Below are positions 8,187-17,006 of a DNA stretch of 58,163 bases, in pieces (the stretch's first letter is position 1; each line of letters begins with the position of its first letter). Source of the DNA: a virus; the IMG/VR virus record IMGVR_UViG_3300048044_000016, positions 1 to 58,163 of that record. One strand, given 5' to 3'. The position numbers and the translations under genes were made by a program. Under the pieces are notes generated by a model. That model searched no databases, had not been told where the DNA came from, and saw only the letters and a list, made by a program, of their open reading frames with translations.

Positions 8187-9997
8187 TAGCGTGCCCCCTC
8201 AAGTGCCGGGTTGCCAAAACTGCGGCGCGCGTCCTGATGTCTTTGGTCTGCTAACTGTTGCGCAAGGGTTTCCCAGTGGTTATCAAGCGATCCGACAACT
8301 GCATTACCTATCTGGTCGCCATCTGCCCCAGCTCCGACATGAACATGGACAACTGGAGCATACGTTAGCGGTGCCGATGTGGAGTTGTCGGAAGTAGATA
8401 ATGTCGATGCACCCCTTGCTGCCGTCATGCCAAAATCAAATCCGGCCGCGCCGAAGTTTCCACCGGCTACATCTCCGAGTATACGGCCCCAATCTTTGAA
8501 AGTTGCCACATGGAAAAAACTACTAACTGCCGATGCTGCGCCTTCGATAGCATCCTTGATGTCTTCCCAGTGTTTGTATATCTCGTAGCTTCCGATGGCG
8601 ATGGCCGCAACTCCAGTGATGATCCAGCCGATAGGGTTGGACTCAAACAGCAAGCCGAATGCCAATCCTATATCCTCAATACCGCCGGTAAATAGCGCAA
8701 CTGTTACGGCCCATGTTCCTTGCAACATTTCCAACGCTGTGGCTAGCCCTGGGGCAGTAGCGAACCATCCCCATGCAACCTGAATTAGTTTCATGCCTCC
8801 GAAAATTGCGGCGAGAGCCGCCCCCCACTCTAACCCATTGGCGACAACCCCAGTCGCATTAGGATGATTCTCTGAAAATTTATTTAGAACATCTGTTATG
8901 CTCCTCAGGCTCTTGAGGTCATCTGTCAAATCGGGAAGCAGATGTTTCCCTAGCGACTCCTTGGCCTCTTGCCATGCGTTTTTCAAATCGCTCATCTGTG
9001 CATTAAATGTTTCCTCGCGGTCTTTTGCGTCCTGATCTAACTGCCCCTGTGCATGGTCTATTTCGTTGTACGCCTCCTTTAAGTCGTCCATATGCTTGAT
9101 AAGCAAAGCTACGTTCGCACCTTGGCTTCCCATAGAAGACTCAAGTGCGCGCTTCTGCCTATCACTCATCTGGCTCATTTTATCAAGGGTCTTGATGAGG
9201 TTGACGTGTCCATCAGTCGTCTTTACGACTTGGAGGCCGTACTTCTCCATCTCGTAGCGACCATCTTTCATTTTGAGTAGAGAGTTGACGATTCCGGCGA
9301 GGATGGGTCCTGAACCGCGAGGGCCTCCGAGATTGATTCGGTTACCCTCCGCCATCAGTGCAAGCATGGTCTTCTGTGCGACATTGTTTACCTGAGCCGC
9401 TGTACCGAGCATCCGAAGCGCCATTGACATGCGCATCAGTCCGCCGCTACCCATCGGGAACCGGGCCTGAAGAATAGCTATTTCGTCGCCGAACTCCTTC
9501 ATTTGATCGATGACAGGGCGACTCGTGTCTCCGAGGTTCTGGACTGCCGAAGACAGAACTTTCGCGGCAAGAGGTGCAGTATCTCCCATCACGACTGCCA
9601 GCTTTGCGGCTGTCTCTGTTTGCTCTTTGAGCGCTCCGTCGTCACGGAAGGTCTTATACAGTTCAGTCATCGCCTGAAGAGCCTCTTCAGCCCCCCCGGT
9701 CAACGGCATTGATGATCCTATTTCATCGGCTTGACGCTTGTACTGCTCAAGCGCCTCCGCATTGGCGAGAGTGGCCTCTTTCAGCCCTACCATCTGCTCT
9801 TGCATGGCAGCAGCTGGCTCGATTACTTGGCTTATAGCCTCATACCCTGCAAACACTTCACCGGCAGCCATGCCAATACTGGCGAAATTCTCCGCCATCT
9901 CGCCGAATCGGTCATTGACCTGCTTTAGAGGGTCAGTAACCTCGTCGCGGAGTTGGACGAGAACCTTCAGGATGGATGTTTGATCGTCTTCGCTCAA
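8186..9997 (-). CDS. Tail tape measure protein
   Basis: A 603-aa tape measure protein that sets tail length. The N-terminal ~120 residues ('LVQLRDEVTDPLKQVNDRFG', 'AGYEAI', 'EEALQAMTELYKTFRDDG') match TP901/gp42-type tape measures, followed by coiled coil (residues ~290-370) and hydrophobic segments around 420-480. I accept a TTG start at 9997 because GGAGG lies six bases upstream and TTG overlaps the gpE'-like stop as TTGA. It is short for the group and implies a tail of roughly 80-100 nm (inference from about 0.15 nm per residue). Confidence 0.85.
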   Translation of the reverse strand: MSEDDQTSILKVLVQLRDEVTDPLKQVNDRFGEMAENFASIGMAAGEVFAGYEAISQVIEPAAAMQEQMVGLKEATLANAEALEQYKRQADEIGSSMPLTGGAEEALQAMTELYKTFRDDGALKEQTETAAKLAVVMGDTAPLAAKVLSSAVQNLGDTSRPVIDQMKEFGDEIAILQARFPMGSGGLMRMSMALRMLGTAAQVNNVAQKTMLALMAEGNRINLGGPRGSGPILAGIVNSLLKMKDGRYEMEKYGLQVVKTTDGHVNLIKTLDKMSQMSDRQKRALESSMGSQGANVALLIKHMDDLKEAYNEIDHAQGQLDQDAKDREETFNAQMSDLKNAWQEAKESLGKHLLPDLTDDLKSLRSITDVLNKFSENHPNATGVVANGLEWGAALAAIFGGMKLIQVAWGWFATAPGLATALEMLQGTWAVTVALFTGGIEDIGLAFGLLFESNPIGWIITGVAAIAIGSYEIYKHWEDIKDAIEGAASAVSSFFHVATFKDWGRILGDVAGGNFGAAGFDFGMTAARGASTLSTSDNSTSAPLTYAPVVHVHVGAGADGDQIGNAVVGSLDNHWETLAQQLADQRHQDARRSFGNPALEGAR

Positions 9998-10143
9998 GGT
10001 TTCCTCCGCTTCGGAATGCGCTTTTCAACGGCTCGGCTGTACTGTTGTAGAACTAGGTACCACCCCACCAAATCGCCTATTGACATGGAATCGATGGATT
10101 CAGGACTGACCCCTTCATGCACCATCGCGCCCAGTGCTTCCAT
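9994..10143 (-). CDS. Small tail chaperone, gpE'-like (49 aa)
   Basis: A 49-aa ORF (MEALGAMVHEGVSPESIDSM then SIGDLVGWYLVLQQYSRAVE...) between the larger tail chaperone and the tape measure. P2-like phages place the gpE' extension here. It could be translated separately from the ATG at 10143 or as a -1 extension of the upstream ORF, whose frame is offset by exactly one base; I see no convincing slippery heptamer. The stop TGA overlaps the tape measure TTG start. Confidence 0.6.
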   Translation of the reverse strand: MEALGAMVHEGVSPESIDSMSIGDLVGWYLVLQQYSRAVEKRIPKRRKP

Positions 10144-10145
10144 GG

Positions 10146-10529
10146 TTAGGACGACTGGTCTGTTTGCGCGTCCTGAGCGGGTTTCGGAGCGTCTGGCGTC
10201 GTCTTCAGGACACTCGAAATCCTCTGGAGCAAAGGGCGCAATACCTGAGAGACCTCGGCGCGAAACACCATCGCATCATCGAAGTCCATCTCGTCCACAT
10301 CTTCCATGCGGATGCGCTTTCCGTCCACAAGGGATAGACGGGAAGCCAGTGCGTCCTGAATCTTGATGCTGTCTGCGTTTTCGCCGGCGACCGTAGCGGC
10401 CAGGCGCTGGTCACGGCCAGTACCTTTCAGCAAGATCACGTGCTTGCCAGAGGGGAGGTCGAACTCGCGGCGAATCTGTTCGGGGGAGGGGGTTGTATCG
10501 GAAGTCAGTACGATGGATCCTGTTGCCAT
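10146..10529 (-). CDS. Tail assembly chaperone (gpE/gp41-like)
   Basis: A 127-aa protein beginning MATGSIVLTSDTTPSPEQIR at the ATG at 10529 (an upstream in-frame extension runs antisense-like through the neighbouring gene and is rejected). The C-terminal part 'DALASRLSLVDGKRIRMEDV' plus 'DDAMVFRAEVSQVL' fits small phage tail chaperones of the E/41/14 group, which wrap the tape measure during assembly. Position between the tube/sheath genes and the tape measure is diagnostic. Confidence 0.7.
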   Translation of the reverse strand: MATGSIVLTSDTTPSPEQIRREFDLPSGKHVILLKGTGRDQRLAATVAGENADSIKIQDALASRLSLVDGKRIRMEDVDEMDFDDAMVFRAEVSQVLRPLLQRISSVLKTTPDAPKPAQDAQTDQSS

Positions 10530-10597
10530 TTGAATCACCTCACGCCAGTGCTTGGCTATGGTTGTGGCGGCGCACGCGGGGCGCACCGCAGTTGTTG

Positions 10598-11920
10598 TTA
10601 CTGCCCGACGCGCTCCACCACGTAATCCATGCGGTACTGCGCACCCGTATTGCTTGTCACAGTCGTGAACAGTGCAAACGTTCCGGCTGCGGCCAAATAG
10701 GATGTTGAACTCACCGACTTGGTAGAGTTTAGACCCGTCAAGTCGCACGTGCTGCTTATCTCGCCGTTCGCAGTGGCGGTTACTCCGCCAGCGCTTCCTG
10801 CGGTCGTAGTGCGCACGCTGGCGGTGATGCGGTAGAGTCCAGCAATGGGGGCCGTGAACACTGTGCTGGTGGAGATCGATGCCGTCTTGGCCGTCTGCGC
10901 TACCCACGGCTGCGCGATGACCGCCCACGGGTTGAACAGCGCGTAGAACGCCGGGCAGAGGGCCGTGCTGGGCGGAATAGAGAGATTGGCCCATCCGGCG
11001 TAGACTGCGGCTCCATTGGCGCTCACGCCGTTGCCCGCAACGAAGGTGATGTCCTCAATAGCGTGAGAGGTAGCAACCGAGTTCGCCGTGGGCACGTAAA
11101 TGTTGAATGTCCCGGCTGCCGTGGTGAGGTATCCGCCCTTGACGGCGAGTATCCCTCCCGCAGTCATGTCGAAGTTGTAGCCGCTGGCCTTCTGAAGATT
11201 GATGTTGTTCAGTGCGATGAACGCTGAAGTCCCGCCATACTTGATCTGCATCCCGCCCGTGATGAAGTCGCCGGCCAGGGTGCCGTTGACGGTTACGGAA
11301 TATGCACCGCCCGTGTTCGTGAGTTGCACACCGTACCAGTGGACAAAGCCGCTGATTGTGATGTTGCCAGCCGCGTAGCTTCCACCGTGCCGCTCACTGC
11401 GCGCGGTTCCTGAATAGGCATAGTTGACGCTTCCCACCGTGTTCAGGTCATAGACGGCGGCAGGACCATTCAAGGTCAAGCCGTTCGTGAAAGTCAGTGT
11501 CGAGCCGTTGCCGAAAATTACATGGGGTTGAGTCCCGAGAGACAAGGCATTGGATTCCGTGTAGTTTCCTGTGGCCATCCACACAGCGTACGGGGCATTC
11601 AGCGCAGTGCCGGCAGCGCTCGCTTCGCCATAAGTCCTGAAGGGCGCTCCGATTGATCCGTTCGATACTCCGGTGAATGCAGCATCGACATAGAAAGTCG
11701 TGGTCGGGGAACCGCTGCCCGCGATGCCCAAATTGGCAAGGGCATGTGCTGCATCAGCGGCGGCCGTTCCACCATTGATGACCTTTGCGGTCTGGTGCCA
11801 CTTCCCATCAGCGCCGCAGGTGTAGTGGTTATCGGGGCCAGCTACATCCTGCCATTCCTGGCCGACATTCGCAAGAGAGCAAACCTGCGACGGCTCTCCG
11901 TTTCCTGTAAGAATGTCCAC
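10598..11920 (-). CDS. Beta-helix/jelly-roll virion protein (tail decoration or spike-like)
   Basis: A 440-aa protein. After an N-terminal segment with 'DNHYTCGADGKWHQT' it has a pectate-lyase-like start ('TTFYVDAAFTG..NGSIGAPF') and a long right-handed beta-helix-like region (residues 75-310), then a C-terminal domain with 'APIAGLYRITASVRTT' and '...YRMDYVVERVG' resembling C1q/TNF-type jelly rolls. GTG start at 11920 with GGAGG seven bases upstream; the spacer is TTGATAA, a copy of a dispersed motif. A spike-like gene between tail tube and tape measure is unusual; an adsorption or tail-decoration role is inferred. Confidence 0.65.
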   Translation of the reverse strand: MDILTGNGEPSQVCSLANVGQEWQDVAGPDNHYTCGADGKWHQTAKVINGGTAAADAAHALANLGIAGSGSPTTTFYVDAAFTGVSNGSIGAPFRTYGEASAAGTALNAPYAVWMATGNYTESNALSLGTQPHVIFGNGSTLTFTNGLTLNGPAAVYDLNTVGSVNYAYSGTARSERHGGSYAAGNITISGFVHWYGVQLTNTGGAYSVTVNGTLAGDFITGGMQIKYGGTSAFIALNNINLQKASGYNFDMTAGGILAVKGGYLTTAAGTFNIYVPTANSVATSHAIEDITFVAGNGVSANGAAVYAGWANLSIPPSTALCPAFYALFNPWAVIAQPWVAQTAKTASISTSTVFTAPIAGLYRITASVRTTTAGSAGGVTATANGEISSTCDLTGLNSTKSVSSTSYLAAAGTFALFTTVTSNTGAQYRMDYVVERVGQ

Positions 11921-11923
11921 TTA

Positions 11924-12445
11924 TCAACCTCCGATGTTGCTACGGTAACCGGACAACTGGTCCTTACCGTTCACGACGTACTGATTCGAGAACGCGTCGA
12001 AGAGGTAAATCTGAGTCCCGCCAACGCTTAGATCGACGTGGTAGACATCGAAGCTGGATGTGAATTCAACCAGTTCCTGAGACTTGAAATCAATGTCGCC
12101 CACATCGAATGGGACGCCGTTGAAGTTGTAGATGACAGGACTCTCGGAAACCTCTCCCGATGCTGAGAGTGTCTGCAAGTCGCCGAGGCAACTGATTGAG
12201 CACGTCGAACTGGACAATGCCACTTGGCTGATGGTGCCAGAATCAAACGAAGACCACTTGATAGTGGACTCCATCATGTCCCAGCCAGTCGGGATCTTGA
12301 TGCGCGCGGCCATGCCCAGGCCTTTGTAGTCTGTCCTGATGCGCTTGGGCTGGGGAACCTTCACTTCTGCGGCGCGCCCGAGGAGTTCCACCCCGTTCAA
12401 GTAGACGTTGCAATTCGACAAACTGTTGATCACAAGATTCGCCAC
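11924..12445 (-). CDS. Major tail tube protein (FII family)
   Basis: A 173-aa P2 FII-type tube protein. It starts 'NLVINSLSNCNVYLNGVELL', has 'AAEVKVPQPKRIRTDYKGLG' and 'VSESPVIYNFNGVPFDVGD', and ends 'VVNGKDQLSGYRSNIGG', the pattern of FII family C-termini. It follows the sheath gene at a 10-base gap, the standard FI-FII order. Confidence 0.85.
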   Translation of the reverse strand: MANLVINSLSNCNVYLNGVELLGRAAEVKVPQPKRIRTDYKGLGMAARIKIPTGWDMMESTIKWSSFDSGTISQVALSSSTCSISCLGDLQTLSASGEVSESPVIYNFNGVPFDVGDIDFKSQELVEFTSSFDVYHVDLSVGGTQIYLFDAFSNQYVVNGKDQLSGYRSNIGG

Positions 12446-12455
12446 GATTCACTCC

Positions 12456-14762
12456 TTATACTGTTGTGCTGGTGCTGGAAGAGCTGCTGCTCGTTGACGA
12501 TCCGATGTTCGCCAGAAGCGAAGTGTCGACGTTGAACTTGTAGATGATCTGTTCAGCCGGTGGCGGAGGCATAACGTTGATCTGGAAGGTTAACTTACCG
12601 GCCTCTAGATTGGCAGTTGGATTGTCCGAGGAGTTGTATGTGACCTTGCTGCCAGAAATCAATGCGCCACTCTGAATGAGTGAGTTGATGAAAGAGTTCA
12701 CTGCCGACAGAATCGTGTTGATAAGTCCGTTGGTGATGGGCTGATCGAGATAAGGGAGCGAGCTGTATTGGATGCTCTGCTCCACCACGTCGAGAGTCCT
12801 GCGGATCGAGATGAATGTCGTGACATTGCTGCTCGACGGAAAGCTCGAAGAGCGGTTTCCCCATACCCGGTATCCAGTCCCGTAGCCATTGAAAACGGTG
12901 ATGATGCCCTGAGCGTTCAGCGTGTTGGTATCGCTTGCGCTGTCATAGGCGCTCATGTAGAGGCTGACATCGGGACCCAAAATCCCGTTGATGACCGTAT
13001 TGGATGGCGAGTACCAGTAGCCGTCAGAAAGGTCTTTGCCGGATGTGGCACCAGCTACCCATGTGCTGTACGGGGTGTCAACATTCCCTGTCTTGTAGCC
13101 GAGGCTGACGGTACCCTGAGCGCTGATCGTTACGCCGGTCGGATCAATGATGCTGGTGGCCGACTTGAGCTGCCAGGGGAAGGTCAGGCCGAGGCGGTCG
13201 CTCGACTGATTGAACGCGTTGCCGGATGCCCCGCGATTGGCAACAGCCGTGCTCACGCCGATACCGGCAGGCGCGTCGGTGAAGGCATAGGCCCGAAGGG
13301 TAGTGGCCATGGCCAGCAATGCCGTACTGGTGGCCTGGTCTGTGAATGTAGGGGTAATCAGGAGCTTGGCAAACAGGCCCATCGTCTGGAATGTGGTCTG
13401 CAACGCCTGAATTCCGGTGTAGACGCCGCTATTGACGGTCCCGATGATGTCATTGGACGTCACCTTGGACGGGTCGGCATACACGCCTGTCACCTGCAAC
13501 GCCTGCGCGGAGGTGATTGCGCCGCCGCTCTTGGTATAGAGCAAACCGTTCACGTAGTCGATGGTGTAGTCGGTGCCCTCGACATAAGTGATTGATCCGG
13601 GCTGATTCTTCACAACAACCGTCGTCGGCGGTCCGGCAAAGGTGATGTTGAATGTCGCACCGGTACCGCTCCCAGAAGTGCTGGCCTGAGATACAGGGTT
13701 CGACGGCGTGGCCGAGTAACTGCCGGCCGTCGTGATGGTCGCAGTGTTCACGCCAAAGACGGCGGAATTGAACGTTGCCCCAGTTCCGAGTCCTGTAGAG
13801 CTTGCCTGCGTGAACGTCGCGCTATTGACCGTGAAGACGCCAGCATTGACGATGCTGAAGGTGGCCACGCCCATGGTGATTGCCAACTGAGCTCCAGTCA
13901 GCCCCGCGCCAGTCACCGGCTCAAGAGCGGGTGCGGTGGGGTTGACCGTGTAGGATCCTGCCACAGATATCGACAGGACTGCAGTGATTGCGCCACCGGC
14001 CACTGTCACGGATGCTTGGAACTTTATGCCGGTGCCAGTCGTGCCGGTCACGGTCTGAGTCCCGTTCGTGCCGCCGCTGCCGCCGGCCGCCACCGTGGCG
14101 CCCGTAACCTGAGTTGAGGTCACCGTCACTTGCGGAGGAGTTGATGCCGTCCCGCCCGTCAAGGTGATGCTGTCGCCGGCTGCGTAGTTGTGCGATGTAG
14201 CGCCGCCGGGAGCATTCACCGCCAGTGATACGAGCTTCGTTGTCGCGACGGTCAGGACCGCGGGAGTCGAAGCCGTGCCGCCGGCCAGGGTAATCGTGTC
14301 GCCTGTTGCATAACTGTGGCTTGCCGCGCCGCCCGCCTGCGCCACGGTGTCAACCGAAGCGGTGGAGAGGGGGGTGTTGGGCAAGCCTGGACCAATTAGG
14401 CCCATGTACCCGAGTGTCACCGGCACACTGTTGGATGCGGGTCCCGTCAGGGGGTTCAACGTAAACGTGCTCTGGTGCAGCAACGGATTGAACACGTCGA
14501 TGACGACAACAGAGCCAGCATTCTGTAGGCGAATATCGGCCAGAGCTTCGGGGATCGTGTAGCCCGAAATCAGTTCGCCAAAGTTCGAGTCCGAATTGGA
14601 GGTTGAGGTCAGGGTAGGAGTGTTGATTCCTGGTCCTGATCCTGACGTAGCTGACCACTGGGGAGCAGAGCCAATCAGGCCAATGACCGCCGAGTTGGTG
14701 ACCTGAATCGTATTGCCGCTGGTGTTGACCTCGGTTACCGTGATGCCATGGAAGAAGCTCAT
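12456..14762 (-). CDS. Tail sheath protein (FI family) with large inserted beta domain
   Basis: A 768-aa contractile sheath protein. I start at the ATG at 14762 (MSFFHGITVTEVNTSGNTIQ), which gives the canonical sheath N-terminus; the upstream in-frame extension is leader RNA. The C-terminal half has sheath signatures ('ADIRLQNAGSVVVIDVFN' earlier, then 'PTGVTIS..GTVSLGYKTG', 'YRVWGNRSSSF', 'FISIRRTLDVVEQSIQ'). Between residues ~135 and ~390 sits a Gly/Thr/Ala-rich insertion of repeated 'GTGATFN / AGSYT' units, making it far longer than the usual ~390-500 aa. Such insertions probably lie on the outside of the sheath and decorate it. Confidence 0.88.
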   Translation of the reverse strand: MSFFHGITVTEVNTSGNTIQVTNSAVIGLIGSAPQWSATSGSGPGINTPTLTSTSNSDSNFGELISGYTIPEALADIRLQNAGSVVVIDVFNPLLHQSTFTLNPLTGPASNSVPVTLGYMGLIGPGLPNTPLSTASVDTVAQAGGAASHSYATGDTITLAGGTASTPAVLTVATTKLVSLAVNAPGGATSHNYAAGDSITLTGGTASTPPQVTVTSTQVTGATVAAGGSGGTNGTQTVTGTTGTGIKFQASVTVAGGAITAVLSISVAGSYTVNPTAPALEPVTGAGLTGAQLAITMGVATFSIVNAGVFTVNSATFTQASSTGLGTGATFNSAVFGVNTATITTAGSYSATPSNPVSQASTSGSGTGATFNITFAGPPTTVVVKNQPGSITYVEGTDYTIDYVNGLLYTKSGGAITSAQALQVTGVYADPSKVTSNDIIGTVNSGVYTGIQALQTTFQTMGLFAKLLITPTFTDQATSTALLAMATTLRAYAFTDAPAGIGVSTAVANRGASGNAFNQSSDRLGLTFPWQLKSATSIIDPTGVTISAQGTVSLGYKTGNVDTPYSTWVAGATSGKDLSDGYWYSPSNTVINGILGPDVSLYMSAYDSASDTNTLNAQGIITVFNGYGTGYRVWGNRSSSFPSSSNVTTFISIRRTLDVVEQSIQYSSLPYLDQPITNGLINTILSAVNSFINSLIQSGALISGSKVTYNSSDNPTANLEAGKLTFQINVMPPPPAEQIIYKFNVDTSLLANIGSSTSSSSSSTSTTV

Positions 14763-14878
14763 ATCCCTCGACTCCTTTGCCGCTAAACGTGAAAAGGCCC
14801 GAGCAAGTCCAGCTTTGATAAGCCAGAATCGCTCGGGCCAAGTGCTTTGGTCCCGTCGATACAAAGTGTATCAGGTTC
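14763..14878 (-). promoter_or_regulatory. Promoter-leader module L1 upstream of tail sheath gene
   Basis: On the minus strand: a -10 box TACACT (14870-14865), four bases, ATCGACGGG (14860-14852), then a hairpin with a 9-bp perfect stem (14831-14839 / 14796-14804) enclosing an inner GCTTATCAAAGC stem-loop (14811-14824), followed by TTTT, a GGAG-type RBS and the sheath ATG. The same architecture occurs at 22286-22382 and 56702-56797. The hairpin plus T-run looks like a terminator inside the leader, implying attenuation or antitermination; that is inference. Confidence 0.6.
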
Positions 14879-15487
14879 CTACTCTTGTGGAACGATAACC
14901 TGATCGCCACACGGCGTGACGTTGAAAATCTCTTTCTGCAAGTTCGCCAACGCATATTGGGGAAGCAGCCGCGGGCGAACGGTGAGGACGTTGAAAGTCA
15001 GGTCGTACAGCCAGACGCGCCCTTGTGGGTCCTGCTCTGAGAATCTTTCCTCGGTGAAGTAGGCGTGACGGCAGCCAGTTGGCTGAAATCCCCCAAGAGC
15101 CGATTCAATCGCATCGATGAGCGCGTAAACAGAGCCGGTTCCGCTGAGGTTCCACGCTGTCTTGCGCGCCTCGACGTGGACCTTGAACTGGAGTGTGCGC
15201 TCCTGGACCATGCTCGAGGTTGCAAGCGGTTTCGATAGTCCCGTGTTGCTGTAGGATATCAGGACAAAAGCAATCGCAGAGCTCGCCCACCACGTATCAA
15301 GGTCAAAGGCCGGGTAGATGTAGACCGGAATCGCCAGTGGACCAGAAGCGAAGAACGCCACAAGCTGAGCGGCAATCTGATTTTGAATCGAGTCAACAGT
15401 TAGGGACGCGGGGGGCGTGTTGGTCCTGCCGGCCCATGCCGTGGGGTCGATCTGTACCGGAAGCGCGCCGTATGTGGGGTCACTCAT
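14879..15487 (-). CDS. Gp37-like tail terminator/joining protein
   Basis: A 202-aa protein. 'ASLTVDSIQNQIAAQLVAFF', 'YPAFDLDTWWASS..AFVLI.Y', '..FKVHVEARKTAWN' and 'WLYDLTFNVLTVRP' recall Mu gp37-like proteins (DUF1834), which lie just upstream of the sheath gene and probably terminate the tail. Adjacent upstream genes encode other neck components. The assignment rests on size, position and a partial sequence pattern. Confidence 0.55.
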   Translation of the reverse strand: MSDPTYGALPVQIDPTAWAGRTNTPPASLTVDSIQNQIAAQLVAFFASGPLAIPVYIYPAFDLDTWWASSAIAFVLISYSNTGLSKPLATSSMVQERTLQFKVHVEARKTAWNLSGTGSVYALIDAIESALGGFQPTGCRHAYFTEERFSEQDPQGRVWLYDLTFNVLTVRPRLLPQYALANLQKEIFNVTPCGDQVIVPQE

Positions 15488-15931
15488 TTACGCATTCGCC
15501 TTTGCGCTCAGCTTCTCGGCTCGCGCCGCCGCTTCCTCTGCCAGTTTCTGATGCTCTGCCGCCCCTTTGGGTAGATTGTCGCGGTAGGAGTTGGCAGCTT
15601 GCCGATAATGGTCCTGAGCTTGCCCATGAGCGGCGGCCGCTTCCAGATGTTTGGCCTTCTGCTCGACGGTGAGTTCGGTGGCCGTCTGTCCATCCTGAAC
15701 GCCTCCCCAGCCGTAGGCCTTGCGCTCGTGTTCGCCCTTCATCTGCGAGTGGTGCAGACCATGGGCAATGGCCAGGTGCATCTTCTCTTCGCTGGCACCG
15801 GCGTCCCGCTTTGCCATCGCCAGTCCGCGTGTCTGGCCGCATAGAACGCAAGGGCAGCCCACGCCGTGATTGTTGTAGGGGTTGGGGGTTGCCGACTTCG
15901 CCATTCCCATTCTGGAGTCTTCGTAGAACAT
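15488..15931 (-). CDS. Hypothetical protein with CPCVLC motif and helical tail
   Basis: A 147-aa protein with an N-terminal 'GVGCPCVLCGQTRG' knuckle that may bind a metal, a His-rich segment ('MHLAIAHGLHHSQMKGEH') and a C-terminal Ala/Glu/Lys-rich amphipathic helix (residues 85-147) likely to form a coiled coil. GAGGTG sits five bases before the ATG at 15931. Located among neck/tail-joining genes; I do not recognise a family. Confidence 0.6.
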   Translation of the reverse strand: MFYEDSRMGMAKSATPNPYNNHGVGCPCVLCGQTRGLAMAKRDAGASEEKMHLAIAHGLHHSQMKGEHERKAYGWGGVQDGQTATELTVEQKAKHLEAAAAHGQAQDHYRQAANSYRDNLPKGAAEHQKLAEEAAARAEKLSAKANA

Positions 15932-15934
15932 TTG

Positions 15935-16405
15935 TCACCTCGAATGCGGCAGTACGATTTCTACGCCGAAGTTCTGTTTGCTCTGACGTTGCGCCGATGA
16001 GCCAGTGATAGTCAAGGTACGATGCGTGATCCAGCACTCTTGCACCAGTCCGCCCAGGGTCAAGTCCGCCGTTGGCCCGACCGAATCCTGTATGGCGCTC
16101 TCAACCGCATCCGCAAGGTTGTTAAGATTTGAGACATTGGTCTCATCTGGAACTTCGCCTTGAAGGGAAACAACTGAAATCGTGCAGAGTAGAGATACCC
16201 GCGCAGGCGCAAATAGAACGCTACGGTCATAGATCTCACCCGCCTCCATCATGAAGAATGCCGGGTACTGCTCCTCGGCCAGGTCAGTATCAGGAACTGG
16301 ACGGCGACCGGCGTAGTTGAACGGGCTTGTCGGGGTCACGAGCGCCGCTTTCAACTGCGCGAAGAATGCTGCGTATATGGCCTCACGACCGATAGGGTGC
16401 CCCAT
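15935..16405 (-). CDS. Probable neck/tail-completion protein
   Basis: A 156-aa protein: 'REAIYAAFFAQLKAALV' then 'YPAFFMMEAGEIYDRSVLFA', 'VSLLCTISVVSLQGEVPDET' and 'NLNNLADAVESAIQ'. A helix followed by a strand-rich core and the 'LA.AVE.A' helix is the fold pattern of tail terminator/completion proteins. It overlaps the upstream HK97-gp10-like gene by one base. Name by pattern and position only. Confidence 0.55.
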   Translation of the reverse strand: MGHPIGREAIYAAFFAQLKAALVTPTSPFNYAGRRPVPDTDLAEEQYPAFFMMEAGEIYDRSVLFAPARVSLLCTISVVSLQGEVPDETNVSNLNNLADAVESAIQDSVGPTADLTLGGLVQECWITHRTLTITGSSAQRQSKQNFGVEIVLPHSR

Positions 16406-16998
16406 TACTCTCCCGACTCCTTGATTCCTTCGTCTACCGCCTGTTTCAATCGCGCTTCAATCCATGCCCGGTTAGCGTCAAGAGCAGGACCCGCAAACGG
16501 CCGCGCCGGGATTGAGACGTGGTGCACCAACACAAAAAGCAAGTGAACGATGCCATCCATGACGCCGAACATGTAGACGTTGTTGCCCACGTTTGAAAAG
16601 AAGATCCGATCATAACCGGCGTCTTTGGCGTCCCGCGGAGCGAACCTTGCCACTCCTGCTGGCGTCAGTGCATCTTCCATTGGAATTGCCAGCATGTGGC
16701 CATTGGCCGCATCGATCTCCGCACCGAACTCTTGAGCGGGGCCGTACTTCAAGCCTTTCCCGGCCATCATGCCGCCGGTCAGGCCGTGTTCATCTTCCTC
16801 AACCGGCATTGCCGCCATAGATGCGGCAAGGTTTCCAGACCGTCTCTTGAGTCCTGATTCCTCGAAGTGCTGCTGCCCGTAGCTAGCCAAGTGTTCGCCG
16901 ATGTTCGCCAGTTGGCGGCGCGCGGCCGTTCTGATGGCAGGACCCATGTGATCCAACCGTGCAGAGAGCCGCTTGCCGCCTTCTAGTGTTATTTCCAA
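16405..16998 (-). CDS. HK97-gp10-like virion morphogenesis / tail completion protein
   Basis: A 197-aa protein. The start is set at a TTG (16998), five bases after an AGGAG, because the longer form would overlap the preceding gene by 40 bases. The N-terminus is 'ITLEGGKRLSARLDHMG', followed by 'AAARRQLANIGEHLASYGQQ' (frame checked approximately), 'RSGNLAASM', 'YGPAQEFGAEI' and 'IPARPFAGPALDANRAWIE', the 'RPF..PA' ending of gp10/gpG-type completion proteins. It lies in the usual neck-gene cluster downstream of the head-tail connector. Confidence 0.7.
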   Translation of the reverse strand: MEITLEGGKRLSARLDHMGPAIRTAARRQLANIGEHLASYGQQHFEESGLKRRSGNLAASMAAMPVEEDEHGLTGGMMAGKGLKYGPAQEFGAEIDAANGHMLAIPMEDALTPAGVARFAPRDAKDAGYDRIFFSNVGNNVYMFGVMDGIVHLLFVLVHHVSIPARPFAGPALDANRAWIEARLKQAVDEGIKESGE

Positions 16999-17006
16999 AT
17001 CGGCTC

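Noticed and set aside
9994-10529. Programmed -1 frameshift joining the two tail chaperone ORFs
   Set aside because: Frame offset is right for -1, but I see no slippery heptamer or downstream pseudoknot, and the second ORF has its own ATG; left as a possibility only.
10530-10994. Long N-terminal extension of the tail chaperone ORF (from 10994)
   Set aside because: It runs through the neighbouring beta-helix gene in another frame; Arg/His-rich shadow composition. The ATG at 10529 fits size and family.
12768-13595. 275-codon plus-strand ORF antisense to the sheath gene
   Set aside because: No RBS, shadow composition; sheath frame is certain.
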